Part shown: piece by piece, positions 8,342 to 17,502 of the stretch | How positions within the stretch are numbered: the first letter of the stretch is position 1 | Layout of the letters: each line of letters opens with the position of its first letter | NCBI RefSeq assembly: GCF_013868415.1 | Contig: NZ_JACEMT010000041.1 | Span: 1-64,000 of the forward strand | Length of the DNA: 64,000 bases | Direction: 5' to 3' | From: Marinobacterium marinum | GTDB lineage: Bacteria; Pseudomonadota; Gammaproteobacteria; Pseudomonadales; Balneatricaceae | The notes under the pieces: model-generated | The model's database searches: none | Seen by the model: only the letters and a program-made list of their open reading frames with translations | What the model was told of the DNA's origin: nothing | Program-made: the position numbers and the translations under genes

Positions 8342-9382
8342 ATGGACTTAACTTCCTCCCATCCTTTGCAACGCTATTGGGACCTGGCCTCAGCCCGGCT
8401 GCAGGCACATGCCCTGGAACATGCGATAAACATGGGCCTGCTACATCATTTTGAATCACCTGCGACGCCATCCGCCGTGGCCCATCGCCTGCAGCTGGCT
8501 CCGGACGCGACCGCCGCTTTCCTGGAATTGCTCTGGAGCATGGAGATACTCCAGCGCACCCCGACCTCATCATCCTCATCTGAAGCATTCACGTATCAGC
8601 TGACACCTGTCGCTTCCCGTTATTTACTCGACACTGGCGAACACAGCTGTGCTCTGGCCTGGCGCTTTCGTATGCAAGCACTCGAAACATGCGGACAAAA
8701 CCTGTCGGCCTTCCTGGAAGGACGCATGACAGGCAATGATGCCGAGTACGCTCCGTCCGAACAGGCCTGGGCTGAGGCTGCCAAAACCCAAATCGCTCAG
8801 GAGCAGAGCAGCGTCACGGCACCGGCTGTTGCCCAGTTGCTCAAACAAAAAATAGATATCCCCGCTACTGGCCGCTTTCTTGATCTGGGCGGAGGACCCG
8901 GATTTATCAGTATTGCGCTGGCGCACCAGTACCCCGGTTGGACTGGCACCCTGTTTGACTGGCCCGCCACAGCCGAGGTCGCGGCAGGAAACATTCAGGC
9001 AGCAGGCCTGAACTCCCGACTCAGTACATGTGGTGGTGATGCCACCCGTGATGATTTGGGCGGGACGTACGATTTGATCTGGTGTTCGTCCGTACTGCAC
9101 TTTCTGCCGGACCTGGACCTGGCCCTGCAGCGTTTCTGGACAGCCCTGCAGCCCGGAGGGCTCCTGATTTGCGCTCATGCAGAAATCGGCACAACACCAG
9201 ATAATGCTCTGAAATCCCTGCCGTTTTATCTACCCCTGATGCTGCGTGGCCACTATGTTCCCCACCAAGGGGAGCTGCCAAACGCATTGAAGCGCAATGG
9301 CTTCGAATACTTGAGTACGCACGCGCTCACGCATTCCCCAATGACACCTGTCCAGATACATACAGGAAGGAAACCCGAATGA
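8342..9382 (+). CDS. SAM-dependent methyltransferase, O-methyltransferase-like
   Basis: 346 residues. A helical, winged-helix-like dimerisation domain (about 10-120, with ALEHAINMGLLHHF and SAVAHRLQLAPDATAAFLEL) precedes a class I methyltransferase domain. SAM motif I is FLDLGGGPGFISIALA (about 180-195); DLIWCSSVLHFLPD and LQPGGLLICAHAE follow as later motifs. This architecture is that of small-molecule O-methyltransferases from secondary metabolism. GGAG precedes ATG 8342. The stop overlaps the start of the FptX-like permease by 4 bp, so the two are co-translated; the substrate is probably linked to whatever that permease moves. Substrate unknown. Confidence 0.8.
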   Translation: MDLTSSHPLQRYWDLASARLQAHALEHAINMGLLHHFESPATPSAVAHRLQLAPDATAAFLELLWSMEILQRTPTSSSSSEAFTYQLTPVASRYLLDTGEHSCALAWRFRMQALETCGQNLSAFLEGRMTGNDAEYAPSEQAWAEAAKTQIAQEQSSVTAPAVAQLLKQKIDIPATGRFLDLGGGPGFISIALAHQYPGWTGTLFDWPATAEVAAGNIQAAGLNSRLSTCGGDATRDDLGGTYDLIWCSSVLHFLPDLDLALQRFWTALQPGGLLICAHAEIGTTPDNALKSLPFYLPLMLRGHYVPHQGELPNALKRNGFEYLSTHALTHSPMTPVQIHTGRKPE

Positions 9383-10608
9383 CGCATACCCGCTATTGGC
9401 CACTGCAACTGATGCTGGGATGGCTTAACCTCGTTCTGACAGCACCGATAATTTATCTGTACCTGGGGCTCCCGATGATCATGCGTCAGCACGGCTGGTC
9501 CGGGATCGAGATAGGTCTTTTCCAACTGGCAGGCCTGCCCGCCGTATTCAAGTTTCTTCTGGCGACCCCGGTTGACCGCTATCATTTTGGCCGCTGCACC
9601 TATCGGAGCTGGAGCGCACTGCTGATGGCTCTGTATGCCAGCGTACTCATTCTGCTGGCCCTGTATGACATTCAACACACACCCTGGTCCCTGCTCTTCT
9701 CTCTGGCCCTGGCCGCCAGTTTGATCGGTACCTGGGCTGATATCCCTGTTAACGCCCTGGCTATTACCTACCTGCCTGAATCAGAGCGTATCAGGGCCGG
9801 TGCCATCCGTTCAGCAGCAACCTCGCTGGGTGCCATTGTGGGCGGGGGAATCATGCTGCTGATGCAAACACATTTGGGCTGGGCCTGGCCCTTCGTCGCA
9901 CTGGCCCTATTGTTGGTGTCCGGTGTCGTGCTGCTTGCGTGTCTGCGTCAGTATGTGCCTGTTTGCCAAACAGCAGTTACAGCTCAACGCGCCGGGCTGA
10001 AAGAATGGCTGAACTTTTTTGCGACCCCCGACTTTCGCCGCTGGTCCTGGTTGATCCTGCTGTATTTCCCTTTTATTGGCGCGGCCTGGGTGTATGTAAA
10101 GCCGCTGATGCTGGATCAGGGGTTCGATGCCAGTCGCATTGCCGCTATTGTGGGGATTGGAGGTGGCCTGGTCGGTGCGCTTGGAAGCCTGGCCGGTAGT
10201 CGCCTCACTCGACATTTTGGATCAGGGCTTGCACTGCCTGCCTTTGCCCTGCTCAGTGTTGGCGCAATAAGCGGTTTACTGCTGGTCACAGCACTGGAGA
10301 TGCCTTTCATCGTCTTTGCCGCCGCAGCATTGCTCACGGCACTGGCAATGGGTATGGCTTCCGGTCTGATTTTCGGACTCATGATGTACCATACTCGCCC
10401 CGGGCTTGCTGCTGTAGATTACGGCATTCAGTCCAGCCTGTTTGCAGTTGTACGCACCTTGGTTCCCATGGCGGCTGGTATCATGCTGGGACACTTTGGC
10501 AGTCTGGGCATGCTGTTCGGACTCTTGGCGGGCGTTATACTGGCTTTCATACTGGCCAGCGGCTTGCGTCACTCAATTACCGCCTTCATACAGACCCAAC
10601 GTCTGTAG
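9379..10608 (+). CDS. MFS permease, RhtX/FptX-like siderophore transporter
   Basis: 409 residues with about 12 hydrophobic segments. The N-terminus resembles the RhtX/FptX/AmpG branch of the major facilitator superfamily: PIIYLYLGLPMIMRQHGW followed by IGLFQLAGLPAVFKFLLATPVDR. Members of that branch carry intact ferric siderophores or their precursors across the inner membrane. AAGGAA precedes the ATG, which overlaps the methyltransferase stop. Context of FecIR, a TonB receptor and Fur-type sites supports a role in iron acquisition. Other MFS substrates cannot be excluded. Confidence 0.72.
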   Translation: MTHTRYWPLQLMLGWLNLVLTAPIIYLYLGLPMIMRQHGWSGIEIGLFQLAGLPAVFKFLLATPVDRYHFGRCTYRSWSALLMALYASVLILLALYDIQHTPWSLLFSLALAASLIGTWADIPVNALAITYLPESERIRAGAIRSAATSLGAIVGGGIMLLMQTHLGWAWPFVALALLLVSGVVLLACLRQYVPVCQTAVTAQRAGLKEWLNFFATPDFRRWSWLILLYFPFIGAAWVYVKPLMLDQGFDASRIAAIVGIGGGLVGALGSLAGSRLTRHFGSGLALPAFALLSVGAISGLLLVTALEMPFIVFAAAALLTALAMGMASGLIFGLMMYHTRPGLAAVDYGIQSSLFAVVRTLVPMAAGIMLGHFGSLGMLFGLLAGVILAFILASGLRHSITAFIQTQRL

Positions 10609-10616
10609 GCCATACT

Positions 10617-10649
10617 ACCGGCAGCCACAATCCAATCACGGCTGCCGGT
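10617..10649. terminator. Bidirectional hairpin between convergent MFS genes
   Basis: ACCGGCAGCC at 10617-10626 pairs perfectly with GGCTGCCGGT at 10640-10649 across a 13-base loop. It lies between the convergent stops at 10608 and 10655. U tracts are poor on both sides. Confidence 0.65.
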
Positions 10650-10654
10650 TCCCC

Positions 10655-11845
10655 TCAGCTGTACCGAGCGACGGTTATCATCCGTTGAACCGACACCAGC
10701 GCCAGCACGCCCAAGGCCAACGAAGCTGCATAGTATGGGGCAACTGGAGACAACCCATACAACAGCGTCGCGCCAACCGGCGCACACACCATGGCCAGTC
10801 CCTGAACCGCAGCCAGCGTCCCGGCAGCCGCACCCTGCTCATCTGAATTCACGACATTGGCAACAGCTGCCTGAACCGAAGGAAATATCATCCCCATGCC
10901 AACCGCCGACACCGCATAGCTGATAATCAGGCCGGCCGGCGTCAATAGCACTGATACCAAGAAAAATCCTGTCATCCCTATCCCCGCACCGATCACCAGG
11001 CACACATCCGGGCGGCTATTGATCCGCGCCATGATGCCTTGCACTACAATCAGCACAACACCAACCGCCAACAACGCCAAACCGGCTGCCCTTGCTGCGG
11101 CGTGGACTCCTAGCCCCAAGCTGTCAATTGCAAAAAAGCCCACACTGATCTGGGCCGTGACAACACTGCTCATGGCCAAAAACATGACTGCAAGGTATGA
11201 CCTCACACGCCGATCGCTAATTTTCACCCCCATAGACGTGCTCTCCCCGCCCCCTGAACGAGCAGAATCGGCCGGTAATTTCCACCAGAGCCAAAGCAAT
11301 GCGATGGCAGGCAAAGCGGCAGACACAAACAGCGGCAGGGTCAAGCTGTCATGCGCCAGATAGCCACCAATCAATGGCCCAGCGACCATCCCCAATCCAC
11401 TGGCTGCACCCAGCATAGCCATTGCCCGAGGCCTGTACTCAGCCACGACCACATCCGCTACCCGAGCAGCACTGATACTTGGAATCGCTGCATAAAAAGC
11501 GCCCACCAGCCCTCTTAACAAAACCAAGAGACTCAAAAGCAGCACGCCCGACAGAGCCTTTTCAAGTGCACTGGCAAAAACAACTGCCAGCGCCAGATAA
11601 CTCAGGCTATACCCTGCGGCCGCCACAAGCAGGACAGGCTTGCGCCCATACTGGTCACTCTTTCGCCCCCAAAAACGAGCACTCAGCATCCAACAGACAC
11701 CGGACATGGCAACAACCACTCCGCCTTGCCATTCAGCCAGCCCCAATGCCCTGAAAATTGGCCCCACAACGGGAACAAACGCGATCATTGCGGTTAATGA
11801 CAGCATATTGAATAAAAACAGCGTGCCTACTTCCCTGATTTTCAT
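10655..11845 (-). CDS. MFS transporter, drug/metabolite efflux type
   Basis: About 396 residues and 12 membrane segments. The loop between helices 2 and 3 carries SARFWGRKSDQYGRKPVLL, the motif A of DHA1 (TetA-like) proton antiporters, and MLGAASGLGMVAGPLIGGYL is the antiporter motif C in helix 5. It probably exports a small molecule. A Fur-box-like site lies at 11924-11942, so siderophore export is plausible. The frame is open to a GTG at 11923, but that codon abuts the operator; I prefer ATG 11845 (MKIREVGTLFLF), with ATG 11890 as alternative. Confidence 0.8.
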   Translation of the reverse strand: MKIREVGTLFLFNMLSLTAMIAFVPVVGPIFRALGLAEWQGGVVVAMSGVCWMLSARFWGRKSDQYGRKPVLLVAAAGYSLSYLALAVVFASALEKALSGVLLLSLLVLLRGLVGAFYAAIPSISAARVADVVVAEYRPRAMAMLGAASGLGMVAGPLIGGYLAHDSLTLPLFVSAALPAIALLWLWWKLPADSARSGGGESTSMGVKISDRRVRSYLAVMFLAMSSVVTAQISVGFFAIDSLGLGVHAAARAAGLALLAVGVVLIVVQGIMARINSRPDVCLVIGAGIGMTGFFLVSVLLTPAGLIISYAVSAVGMGMIFPSVQAAVANVVNSDEQGAAAGTLAAVQGLAMVCAPVGATLLYGLSPVAPYYAASLALGVLALVSVQRMITVARYS

Positions 11846-11923
11846 GCCTCGACTCACTCTTTTGCATGCACTATTCGCCACACAGATCATCCCGCCTTCG
11901 GCAAGATGAAGCGTGCAATTCAC

Positions 11924-11942
11924 GTTAATGATAATGATTTTG
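11924..11942 (-). promoter_or_regulatory. Fur-box-like operator upstream of the second MFS gene
   Basis: GTTAATGATAATGATTTTG matches 15 of 19 positions of GATAATGATAATCATTATC. It lies about 80 bp upstream of the chosen start of the minus-strand MFS gene and 130 bp upstream of the plus-strand flavin oxidoreductase, so it could influence either. Confidence 0.7.
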
Positions 11943-12073
11943 TTTAGGATTTACATCAATATACCCGGATAGACCTTGATAAAACACCAAGCCTGTTACC
12001 CGATAGAGACCAGGCTTCGATTGAAAAGAATGGGGCTAATAATTAATATATTAAGTTAATCAAGGAGAGCCCG

Positions 12074-13081
12074 ATGAACATCAAACTGTCTGTCGTCGAC
12101 CAGTCGCCCGTCCATGGGTCACACACCAAAGCTGAAGCGCCACATCTGACCATTGAACTGGCTCAGCTATGTGATTCTTTGGGATACCACCGTTACTGGG
12201 TTGCGGAACATCATGACAGTGTGCACTTTGCCAACCCCTGCCCCGAAATTCTGGTTGCAAGCATCGCCAGTGTAACCAGCCACATCCGTGTCGGCAGCGG
12301 CGGCGTCATGTTGTCGCACTACAGTCCGCTTAAGGTCGCCGAGTGTTTCAAAATGATGGCTACTTTGCATCCCGGCCGCATAGACCTTGGCATCGGTCGT
12401 GCTCCTGGTGGCACCGGCCTGACCTCACATGCTCTGGCCTTTCCTCACGAACCGCAGCACGGCGATCTCTATGCACACCAGTCCCAAATGCTGGAGGGGT
12501 TCATTAACGGCACCTTACCTGCCGATAGCCCCTATAAGCGCATCAAAGTCCTGCCTGACAGCTCTCCCGCCCCCGAGCTATGGATGCTGGGCTCCAGTGG
12601 CGGCAGTGCCGGTCTGGCCGGTCACCTTGGGTATAATTTGGCGCTGGCACGCTTTATTGATCCGGACAACTGCAACCCTGCCATTTTTGAAGCCTACCTC
12701 AAGGAATGGAAGAAAGCGGGACACCCCGGACAGCCGAACAAAATGCTGGCCATCGCGTGTATCTGTGCCGAAACCGAAGAAGAAGCACGGCTACGCGCAG
12801 GTACTGCCGTCTATCGTAAACTGGCCGCCCAATTGGGCCAAAGAGAAGACTTTCTGACACCTGCAGAGGTACAGGACCGCTACCGTTCCATGTCCGCTTC
12901 CGAACAGGCCGCCTATGATCATATTCTGAGAGGATATACCGTCGGTACGCCCGAACAGTGTCTACAGGAAATCGAACAGCTGGGTCATAGGTTCGACTGT
13001 GATGAGGTCGCAACTGTTACCGTCACTCACAGCCACCAGGACCGCATGGACAGCTATCGACTGTTGGCCCAACATTTCTAA
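12074..13081 (+). CDS. LLM class flavin-dependent oxidoreductase
   Basis: 335 residues, a bacterial luciferase-like TIM-barrel flavoprotein using reduced FMN. It begins with the family start LSVVDQSPVHG, continues with YHRYWVAEHHDSVHFANPCP and IRVGSGGVMLSHYSPLKVAE, and has RIDLGIGRAPGGT near 105. This is the YhbW-like oxidoreductase group of mostly unknown substrate. AAGGAGAG precedes ATG 12074. It converges on tmm with a shared terminator at 13096-13149. A functional link with tmm is not shown. Confidence 0.88.
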   Translation: MNIKLSVVDQSPVHGSHTKAEAPHLTIELAQLCDSLGYHRYWVAEHHDSVHFANPCPEILVASIASVTSHIRVGSGGVMLSHYSPLKVAECFKMMATLHPGRIDLGIGRAPGGTGLTSHALAFPHEPQHGDLYAHQSQMLEGFINGTLPADSPYKRIKVLPDSSPAPELWMLGSSGGSAGLAGHLGYNLALARFIDPDNCNPAIFEAYLKEWKKAGHPGQPNKMLAIACICAETEEEARLRAGTAVYRKLAAQLGQREDFLTPAEVQDRYRSMSASEQAAYDHILRGYTVGTPEQCLQEIEQLGHRFDCDEVATVTVTHSHQDRMDSYRLLAQHF

Positions 13082-13095
13082 CTCGCACAGACAGA

Positions 13096-13149
13096 AAAGG
13101 CCTGGTTATTACCACAACTCACTCGAGTGTCGATGATAACCAGGCCTTT
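13096..13149. terminator. Bidirectional terminator hairpin
   Basis: A perfect 14-bp inverted repeat: AAAGGCCTGGTTAT at 13096-13109 and its complement at 13136-13149. The 26-base loop contains a further palindrome, CACTCGAGTG, at 13120-13129. It lies between convergent genes ending at 13081 and 13172. Confidence 0.75.
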
Positions 13150-13171
13150 GTCATCGATCCTGCAAACAGGG

Positions 13172-14545
13172 TCAGGCCGAGGCTTTCTGCTCTACAAACT
13201 CGAGCGACATGAAGCCTTCAAAAGTGTCATCCTTGATATCAAGCCAAGCTGCCGGCAGCTCGGTTGCCAGTGTCCCCGTAATCGTTGAACGATAGGTTTT
13301 CTCGCGAAAAGCCATAATATTCTCTTGCTTGTCGAGCAACCACTCCTTTAACAGCGCAGCCTGCTTTTCTACCGGGAAATCGGGGTAATCGGTAGCATTG
13401 ACCAGCTCACGGATATAACCAGCCTGGAAATCAATGGCATCATTACAGCTGTCTGTCTGCTGATAACGCTGCAGCCAGCCGTCAATATCGGCTCGACGTT
13501 GTGCCACTTCCGGCAGCTGGATGCGATTCAGTATCACATCTCGTGCATACCAGGCCTGGGCATCAAACATGTTGAAGGTGAAATACTGATCCTGCATACC
13601 CAAATAAATCAGTCTGTCATGCCCCTCAAAGAACATCCCCTTGTACAGGTTGTCCGGGTACAGGCAGTTATGAGTTTTCAAACGCAGGTTGTCAGGCAGG
13701 AAGGGGAAATTGAACAGGTAGCCCGTACACATGATGATTGCATCAAACTGGCGAGTCGTGCCATCAATAAAGTGACCCACATCACCTTCCAGGTGTGTCA
13801 GCAAAGGTTTTTCTTCAACGCCTTCCGGCCACTCAAAACCCAGCGCATTGCTGCGATAGCTGATGGTGACGGACTTGGCACCATATTTATAGCACTGTGA
13901 CGCAATATCTTCGGCGGAGTAACTGGCACCCACCAGCAGCAGGTTTTTGCCTTCAAACTCCAATGCATCTCGGAAATCATGTGCGTGCAGCACTCGACCA
14001 GGAAACTGTTCTACACCGTCAAAATAAGGCATGTTAGGGGTAGAAAAATGCCCTGTTGCAACGACCACATAGTCAAACTCGTCGGTTTCCTGCTCGCCCG
14101 TTTTATGATTCATAACTGTCACCGAGAACTTCTCACGGCTTTCGTCATATTCAACCCAGCGCACCGGGCACTCAAAACGGATGTACTTCAGAATGGCCTG
14201 CTTATCAATACGACCCATAATGTAGTCTTTAAGCACGGCACGAGGCGGATAAGACGGGATCGCTCGACCAAAGTGTTCGTCAAACGAATAATCGGAGAAT
14301 TCCAGACACTCCTTGGGTCCGTTAGACCACAAGTATCGATACATGCTGCCATGCACCGGCTCACCATTTTTGTCCTGACCTGTACGCCAGGTGTAATTCC
14401 ACATCCCCCCGATGTCATTTTGTTTCTCGTAACAGACGATTTCCGGAAGATTTTCAACCCCGGCTCGACGTGCTGCTTCAAAGGCTCGCAACTGAGCCAA
14501 ACCACTGGGACCCGCACCAAGAATTGCTATTTTCTGCTTACTCAA
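13172..14545 (-). CDS. tmm: Trimethylamine monooxygenase (bacterial FMO)
   Basis: 457 residues, matching the length and, along most of it, the recalled sequence of Methylophaga mFMO/Tmm, which oxidises trimethylamine to its N-oxide with NADPH and oxygen. Seen: FAD site ILGAGPSGLAQLRAF (7-21), TWRTGQDKNGEPVHGSMYRY, NGPKECLEFSDYSFDEHFG, the FMO fingerprint FPGRVLHAHDF, the NADP site LLVGASYSAEDIASQCYKYG, and MQDQYFTFNMFDAQAWYARD. Activity on other methylated amines, indole or sulfides is known for such enzymes. The usual partner tdm (TMAO demethylase) is not in the window. Confidence 0.88.
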   Translation of the reverse strand: MSKQKIAILGAGPSGLAQLRAFEAARRAGVENLPEIVCYEKQNDIGGMWNYTWRTGQDKNGEPVHGSMYRYLWSNGPKECLEFSDYSFDEHFGRAIPSYPPRAVLKDYIMGRIDKQAILKYIRFECPVRWVEYDESREKFSVTVMNHKTGEQETDEFDYVVVATGHFSTPNMPYFDGVEQFPGRVLHAHDFRDALEFEGKNLLLVGASYSAEDIASQCYKYGAKSVTISYRSNALGFEWPEGVEEKPLLTHLEGDVGHFIDGTTRQFDAIIMCTGYLFNFPFLPDNLRLKTHNCLYPDNLYKGMFFEGHDRLIYLGMQDQYFTFNMFDAQAWYARDVILNRIQLPEVAQRRADIDGWLQRYQQTDSCNDAIDFQAGYIRELVNATDYPDFPVEKQAALLKEWLLDKQENIMAFREKTYRSTITGTLATELPAAWLDIKDDTFEGFMSLEFVEQKASA

Positions 14546-15022
14546 AACCTACTCCTTTACAATAGAACGCATAACATATTAATTTTTTTCATAATTAGTT
14601 TCAAGAAAACGCAAAAAACGCCAAAAATCCGCACTAATCAATAGAAAATTTCAACCTCACCCGATGATTTCATTGGTGTTGAAATCATTTTGATTTGTGT
14701 CGCAAAGCAATTGAATTACATCCCTGCCGTCTGGATCTGCCGGGTAGTTTGAGTGGGGTGAAGATCATGGAGACCAACGGTATGCCGCAGACGCCAATGG
14801 TCAGGGTCAACGGATAGAGTTGACTGAGTAGCCGGGATTCGCGGAGTTACAAGGCATCATGGCCAGGACGGCCAATACAGAGCAGAAAAGAGCAGGTTCT
14901 CATGATCTGGTAACAAGGCCCGCTCGACAGTCGTCATGAACGACCTGGATACGCACAGGCCACGCAACAAAGGGGAAAGCTACAAAAGCAGCTCCGGATG
15001 CTTATACCTCCGGAGCTTTTTT
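14546..15022. other. Non-coding interval between tmm and the OsmC-YcaO gene
   Basis: About 480 bp with no convincing gene. The tmm side is A/T-rich and should hold its promoter. The rest has no ORF with a believable start or recognisable product; the terminator at 14990-15024 closes the interval. Confidence 0.6.
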
Positions 15023-15024
15023 TT
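14990..15024. terminator. Rho-independent terminator
   Basis: AGCTCCGGA at 14990-14998 pairs with TCCGGAGCT at 15009-15017 across a 10-base loop. A run of 8 T follows on the plus strand and 4 T on the minus strand. It overlaps the stop of the OsmC-YcaO gene and probably ends its transcript; the stronger T run faces plus-strand transcripts although no gene precedes it on that strand. Confidence 0.85.
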
Positions 15025-17206
15025 ACTGCCCGGCCTGGGCACGTGCCTTATGCAGTTTTTTGTAGCTTTCAATCAGTTTTTGGTGTCGATCCAACCCTTC
15101 CAGCTTCATGCTGGTTGGCGTCAGCCCATGGAAATGCACCTCTCCCGTCACTGAACCTATTACGTTCTGCATGGTTTCTGCACCAAACATTCGCGTCAGG
15201 TTATAGCGGTAGTCATCAAGCTCAAGCTCATCATCCAGTACGATTTCCAGTACGGCTCGCAAGGCCTGATAAAACAGACCTCGCTCAACAGTATTGTCAT
15301 TGTAGGACAGGAATTCACATATCAGATCGTACGCTTCCTCGTACTCTTGAAGCGCCAGGTACAATAGCCCTTTCAGCTCTCCTACGCACAATTGCCCCCA
15401 CACCGTGTTTTCGTCAAACTCGATGCCGATCAGCGTAGGCACTTCGGTATAATTATCCAATTCGCTGTCTTCCAGGCGCTCAACCAGATCTGCCCATCCA
15501 TCTTCATCCAGACGATGAATGTTCAGGATATCTTCACGGAAGGCCAAGGCCTTGTTGGTGTTGTCCCAAATCAGATCCTCAACCGGGTAAATCTCCGAGT
15601 AACCCGGCACCAGGATACGGCAGGCCGTTGCCCCCAGCTCATCAAATACCGCGATATAGACCTCTTTGCCCAATGCCTCGAGAATCTGCATCAGTCTGGC
15701 ATGCTCCTCCTCGTTCGTCCCTGAGAAGTCCCATTCACAAAACGCGTACTCGGAACGGGCACTAAAGAAACGCCAGGACACCACACCGGTCGAATCAATG
15801 AAATGCTCGACGAAATTGTTGGGTTCTGTAACCGCATGGCTGTTGAAGGTCGGTGCTGGTACATCATTCAGACCCTCAAAACTGCGCCCCTGCAGAAGCT
15901 CGGTCAAGCTGCGTTCCAATGCCACTTCGAAACAGGGATGCGCACCGAAAGAAGCAAAAACGCCACCGGTACGCGGGTTCATCAAGGTCACACACATAAC
16001 CGGGAATTGTCCACCCAGGGAGGCATCCTTGATCAGTACCGGAAAACCCTGTTCCTCCAGCCCCTGGATACCGGCCAGGATATGCGGATATTTTTCCAGC
16101 ACATGCAGAGGTACATCCGGCAAGGCGATCTCTTCCTCGATGATCTGCTTTTTCACCGCACGTTCGAAAATTTCAGACAGACACTGCACCTGCGCTTCCT
16201 GCAGTGTATTACCGGCACTCATGCCGTTACTGACAAACAGGTTTTCAATCAAATTGGACGGGAAATACACCGCTTGCTGATCGGACTGACGAATATAGGG
16301 AATGGCGCAAATACCACGATCGATACGCCCGGAGTTGGTATCGATCAGGTTGGAGCCACAAAGCTCCCCATCCGGGTTGTAAATATCCAGACAGTATTCA
16401 TCCAGCAATCCTTCCGGCAGCGCGTCATCCGGCCCCGGCTGGAACCACTTTTCACGCGGGTAGTGCACAAAGTCACTGTTGGCAATTTCTTCACCAAAAT
16501 AGTGATCGTTATAGAAAAAATTGCAGCTGGCCCGTTCAATGAACTCACCCAGCGCAGAACAAAGCGCGCTCTCCTTGCCGGCACCTTTACCATTGGTAAA
16601 GCACATGGGAGATGCGGCATCACGAATATGCAGGGACCAGACGTTGGGAACGATGTTGCGCCAGGATGAAATCTCGATTTTCATGCCCAGCTGTTCCAGC
16701 ACCCGTGTCATGTTGGCGATGGTGTCTTCCAACGGCAGATCCTTGCCCGGAATATAGGTACGCCCTTCCCCGGCTGTCATATCCGCAAACATTAACGCCG
16801 AATCTTCATCCAGGCTCGTGACCTGATCGATTTTGAACTCGGGCCCTTCCTGCACCACTTTTTTCACGGTACAACGATCAATGGAACGCAGGATGCCTTG
16901 CCGATCCTTATCGGAAATACTGTCCGGCAATTCAACCTGAATCTGGAAAATCTGGTTATAGCGGTTTTCCGGATCGACAATGTTGTTTTGGGACAGCCGT
17001 ATATCCTCGGTCGGGATATCCCGTGCCTTGCAATACACTTTGACGAAATAGGCCGCACAGAGTGCTGAAGACGCCAGAAAGTAATCGAAGGGGCTTGGTG
17101 CCGAACCATCACCCTTGTACCGGATAGGCTGGTCCGCAGTAACGGTGAAGTCATCGAACTTGGCTTCAAGCCTGAGGTTGTCTAAGAAATTTACTTTGAT
17201 TTCCAT
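15023..17206 (-). CDS. ycaO: OsmC domain / YcaO domain fusion protein
   Basis: 727 residues. An OsmC-like domain (about 1-130, with APSPFDYFLASSALCAAYFV) is fused to a YcaO domain (about 190-560, with FTNGKGAGKESALCSALGEF, then GMSAGNTLQEAQVQCLSEIFERA). The C-terminal 150 residues are acidic and helical. YcaO proteins use ATP to activate amide backbones; E. coli YcaO supports RimO-dependent methylthiolation of ribosomal protein S12. ATG 17206 (MEIKVNFLDN) was chosen over the longer frame to 17308 because the OsmC domain starts there. Single gene with its own terminator. Client substrate not evident; no RiPP precursor was seen nearby. Confidence 0.9.
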   Translation of the reverse strand: MEIKVNFLDNLRLEAKFDDFTVTADQPIRYKGDGSAPSPFDYFLASSALCAAYFVKVYCKARDIPTEDIRLSQNNIVDPENRYNQIFQIQVELPDSISDKDRQGILRSIDRCTVKKVVQEGPEFKIDQVTSLDEDSALMFADMTAGEGRTYIPGKDLPLEDTIANMTRVLEQLGMKIEISSWRNIVPNVWSLHIRDAASPMCFTNGKGAGKESALCSALGEFIERASCNFFYNDHYFGEEIANSDFVHYPREKWFQPGPDDALPEGLLDEYCLDIYNPDGELCGSNLIDTNSGRIDRGICAIPYIRQSDQQAVYFPSNLIENLFVSNGMSAGNTLQEAQVQCLSEIFERAVKKQIIEEEIALPDVPLHVLEKYPHILAGIQGLEEQGFPVLIKDASLGGQFPVMCVTLMNPRTGGVFASFGAHPCFEVALERSLTELLQGRSFEGLNDVPAPTFNSHAVTEPNNFVEHFIDSTGVVSWRFFSARSEYAFCEWDFSGTNEEEHARLMQILEALGKEVYIAVFDELGATACRILVPGYSEIYPVEDLIWDNTNKALAFREDILNIHRLDEDGWADLVERLEDSELDNYTEVPTLIGIEFDENTVWGQLCVGELKGLLYLALQEYEEAYDLICEFLSYNDNTVERGLFYQALRAVLEIVLDDELELDDYRYNLTRMFGAETMQNVIGSVTGEVHFHGLTPTSMKLEGLDRHQKLIESYKKLHKARAQAGQ

Positions 17207-17502
17207 GTGATCACTTTCTGGGTGTGTTGGGTAGTTTTGCAGCGCGCGCGCAGCAGGCTGTTGACATTCGGGCAGAACATCAACGGCGCCTGCAGAGCCG
17301 AACGGCATGTTAGCATAGTCGATGCATCAAAAGGATTGAAACGCTGGTAGAGGACACGGCCAGAACGGCCATCAGTGGAGGGCAGCTGCCATCAATATTA
17401 ACTGCGTGGCACAGGCTTTTGGACCTGTTTCACTGAGTCTTGATGCGGGCAGGCCAAGGCTGATAATCTGATTCTACCCACCCGCCCTGATGATTTTTCC
17501 CA

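Noticed and set aside
15023-17206. A RiPP (azoline peptide) biosynthetic cluster around YcaO
   Set aside because: No precursor peptide, dehydrogenase, E1-like or transporter partner is adjacent; the OsmC fusion belongs to the stand-alone YcaO group.
14861-17371. Near-identical 14-mers GGCCAGGACGGCCA (14861-14874) and GGCCAGAACGGCCA (17358-17371) flanking the OsmC-YcaO gene
   Set aside because: Short, low in complexity and with one mismatch; could be chance in GC-rich sequence. No other sign of an insertion boundary.
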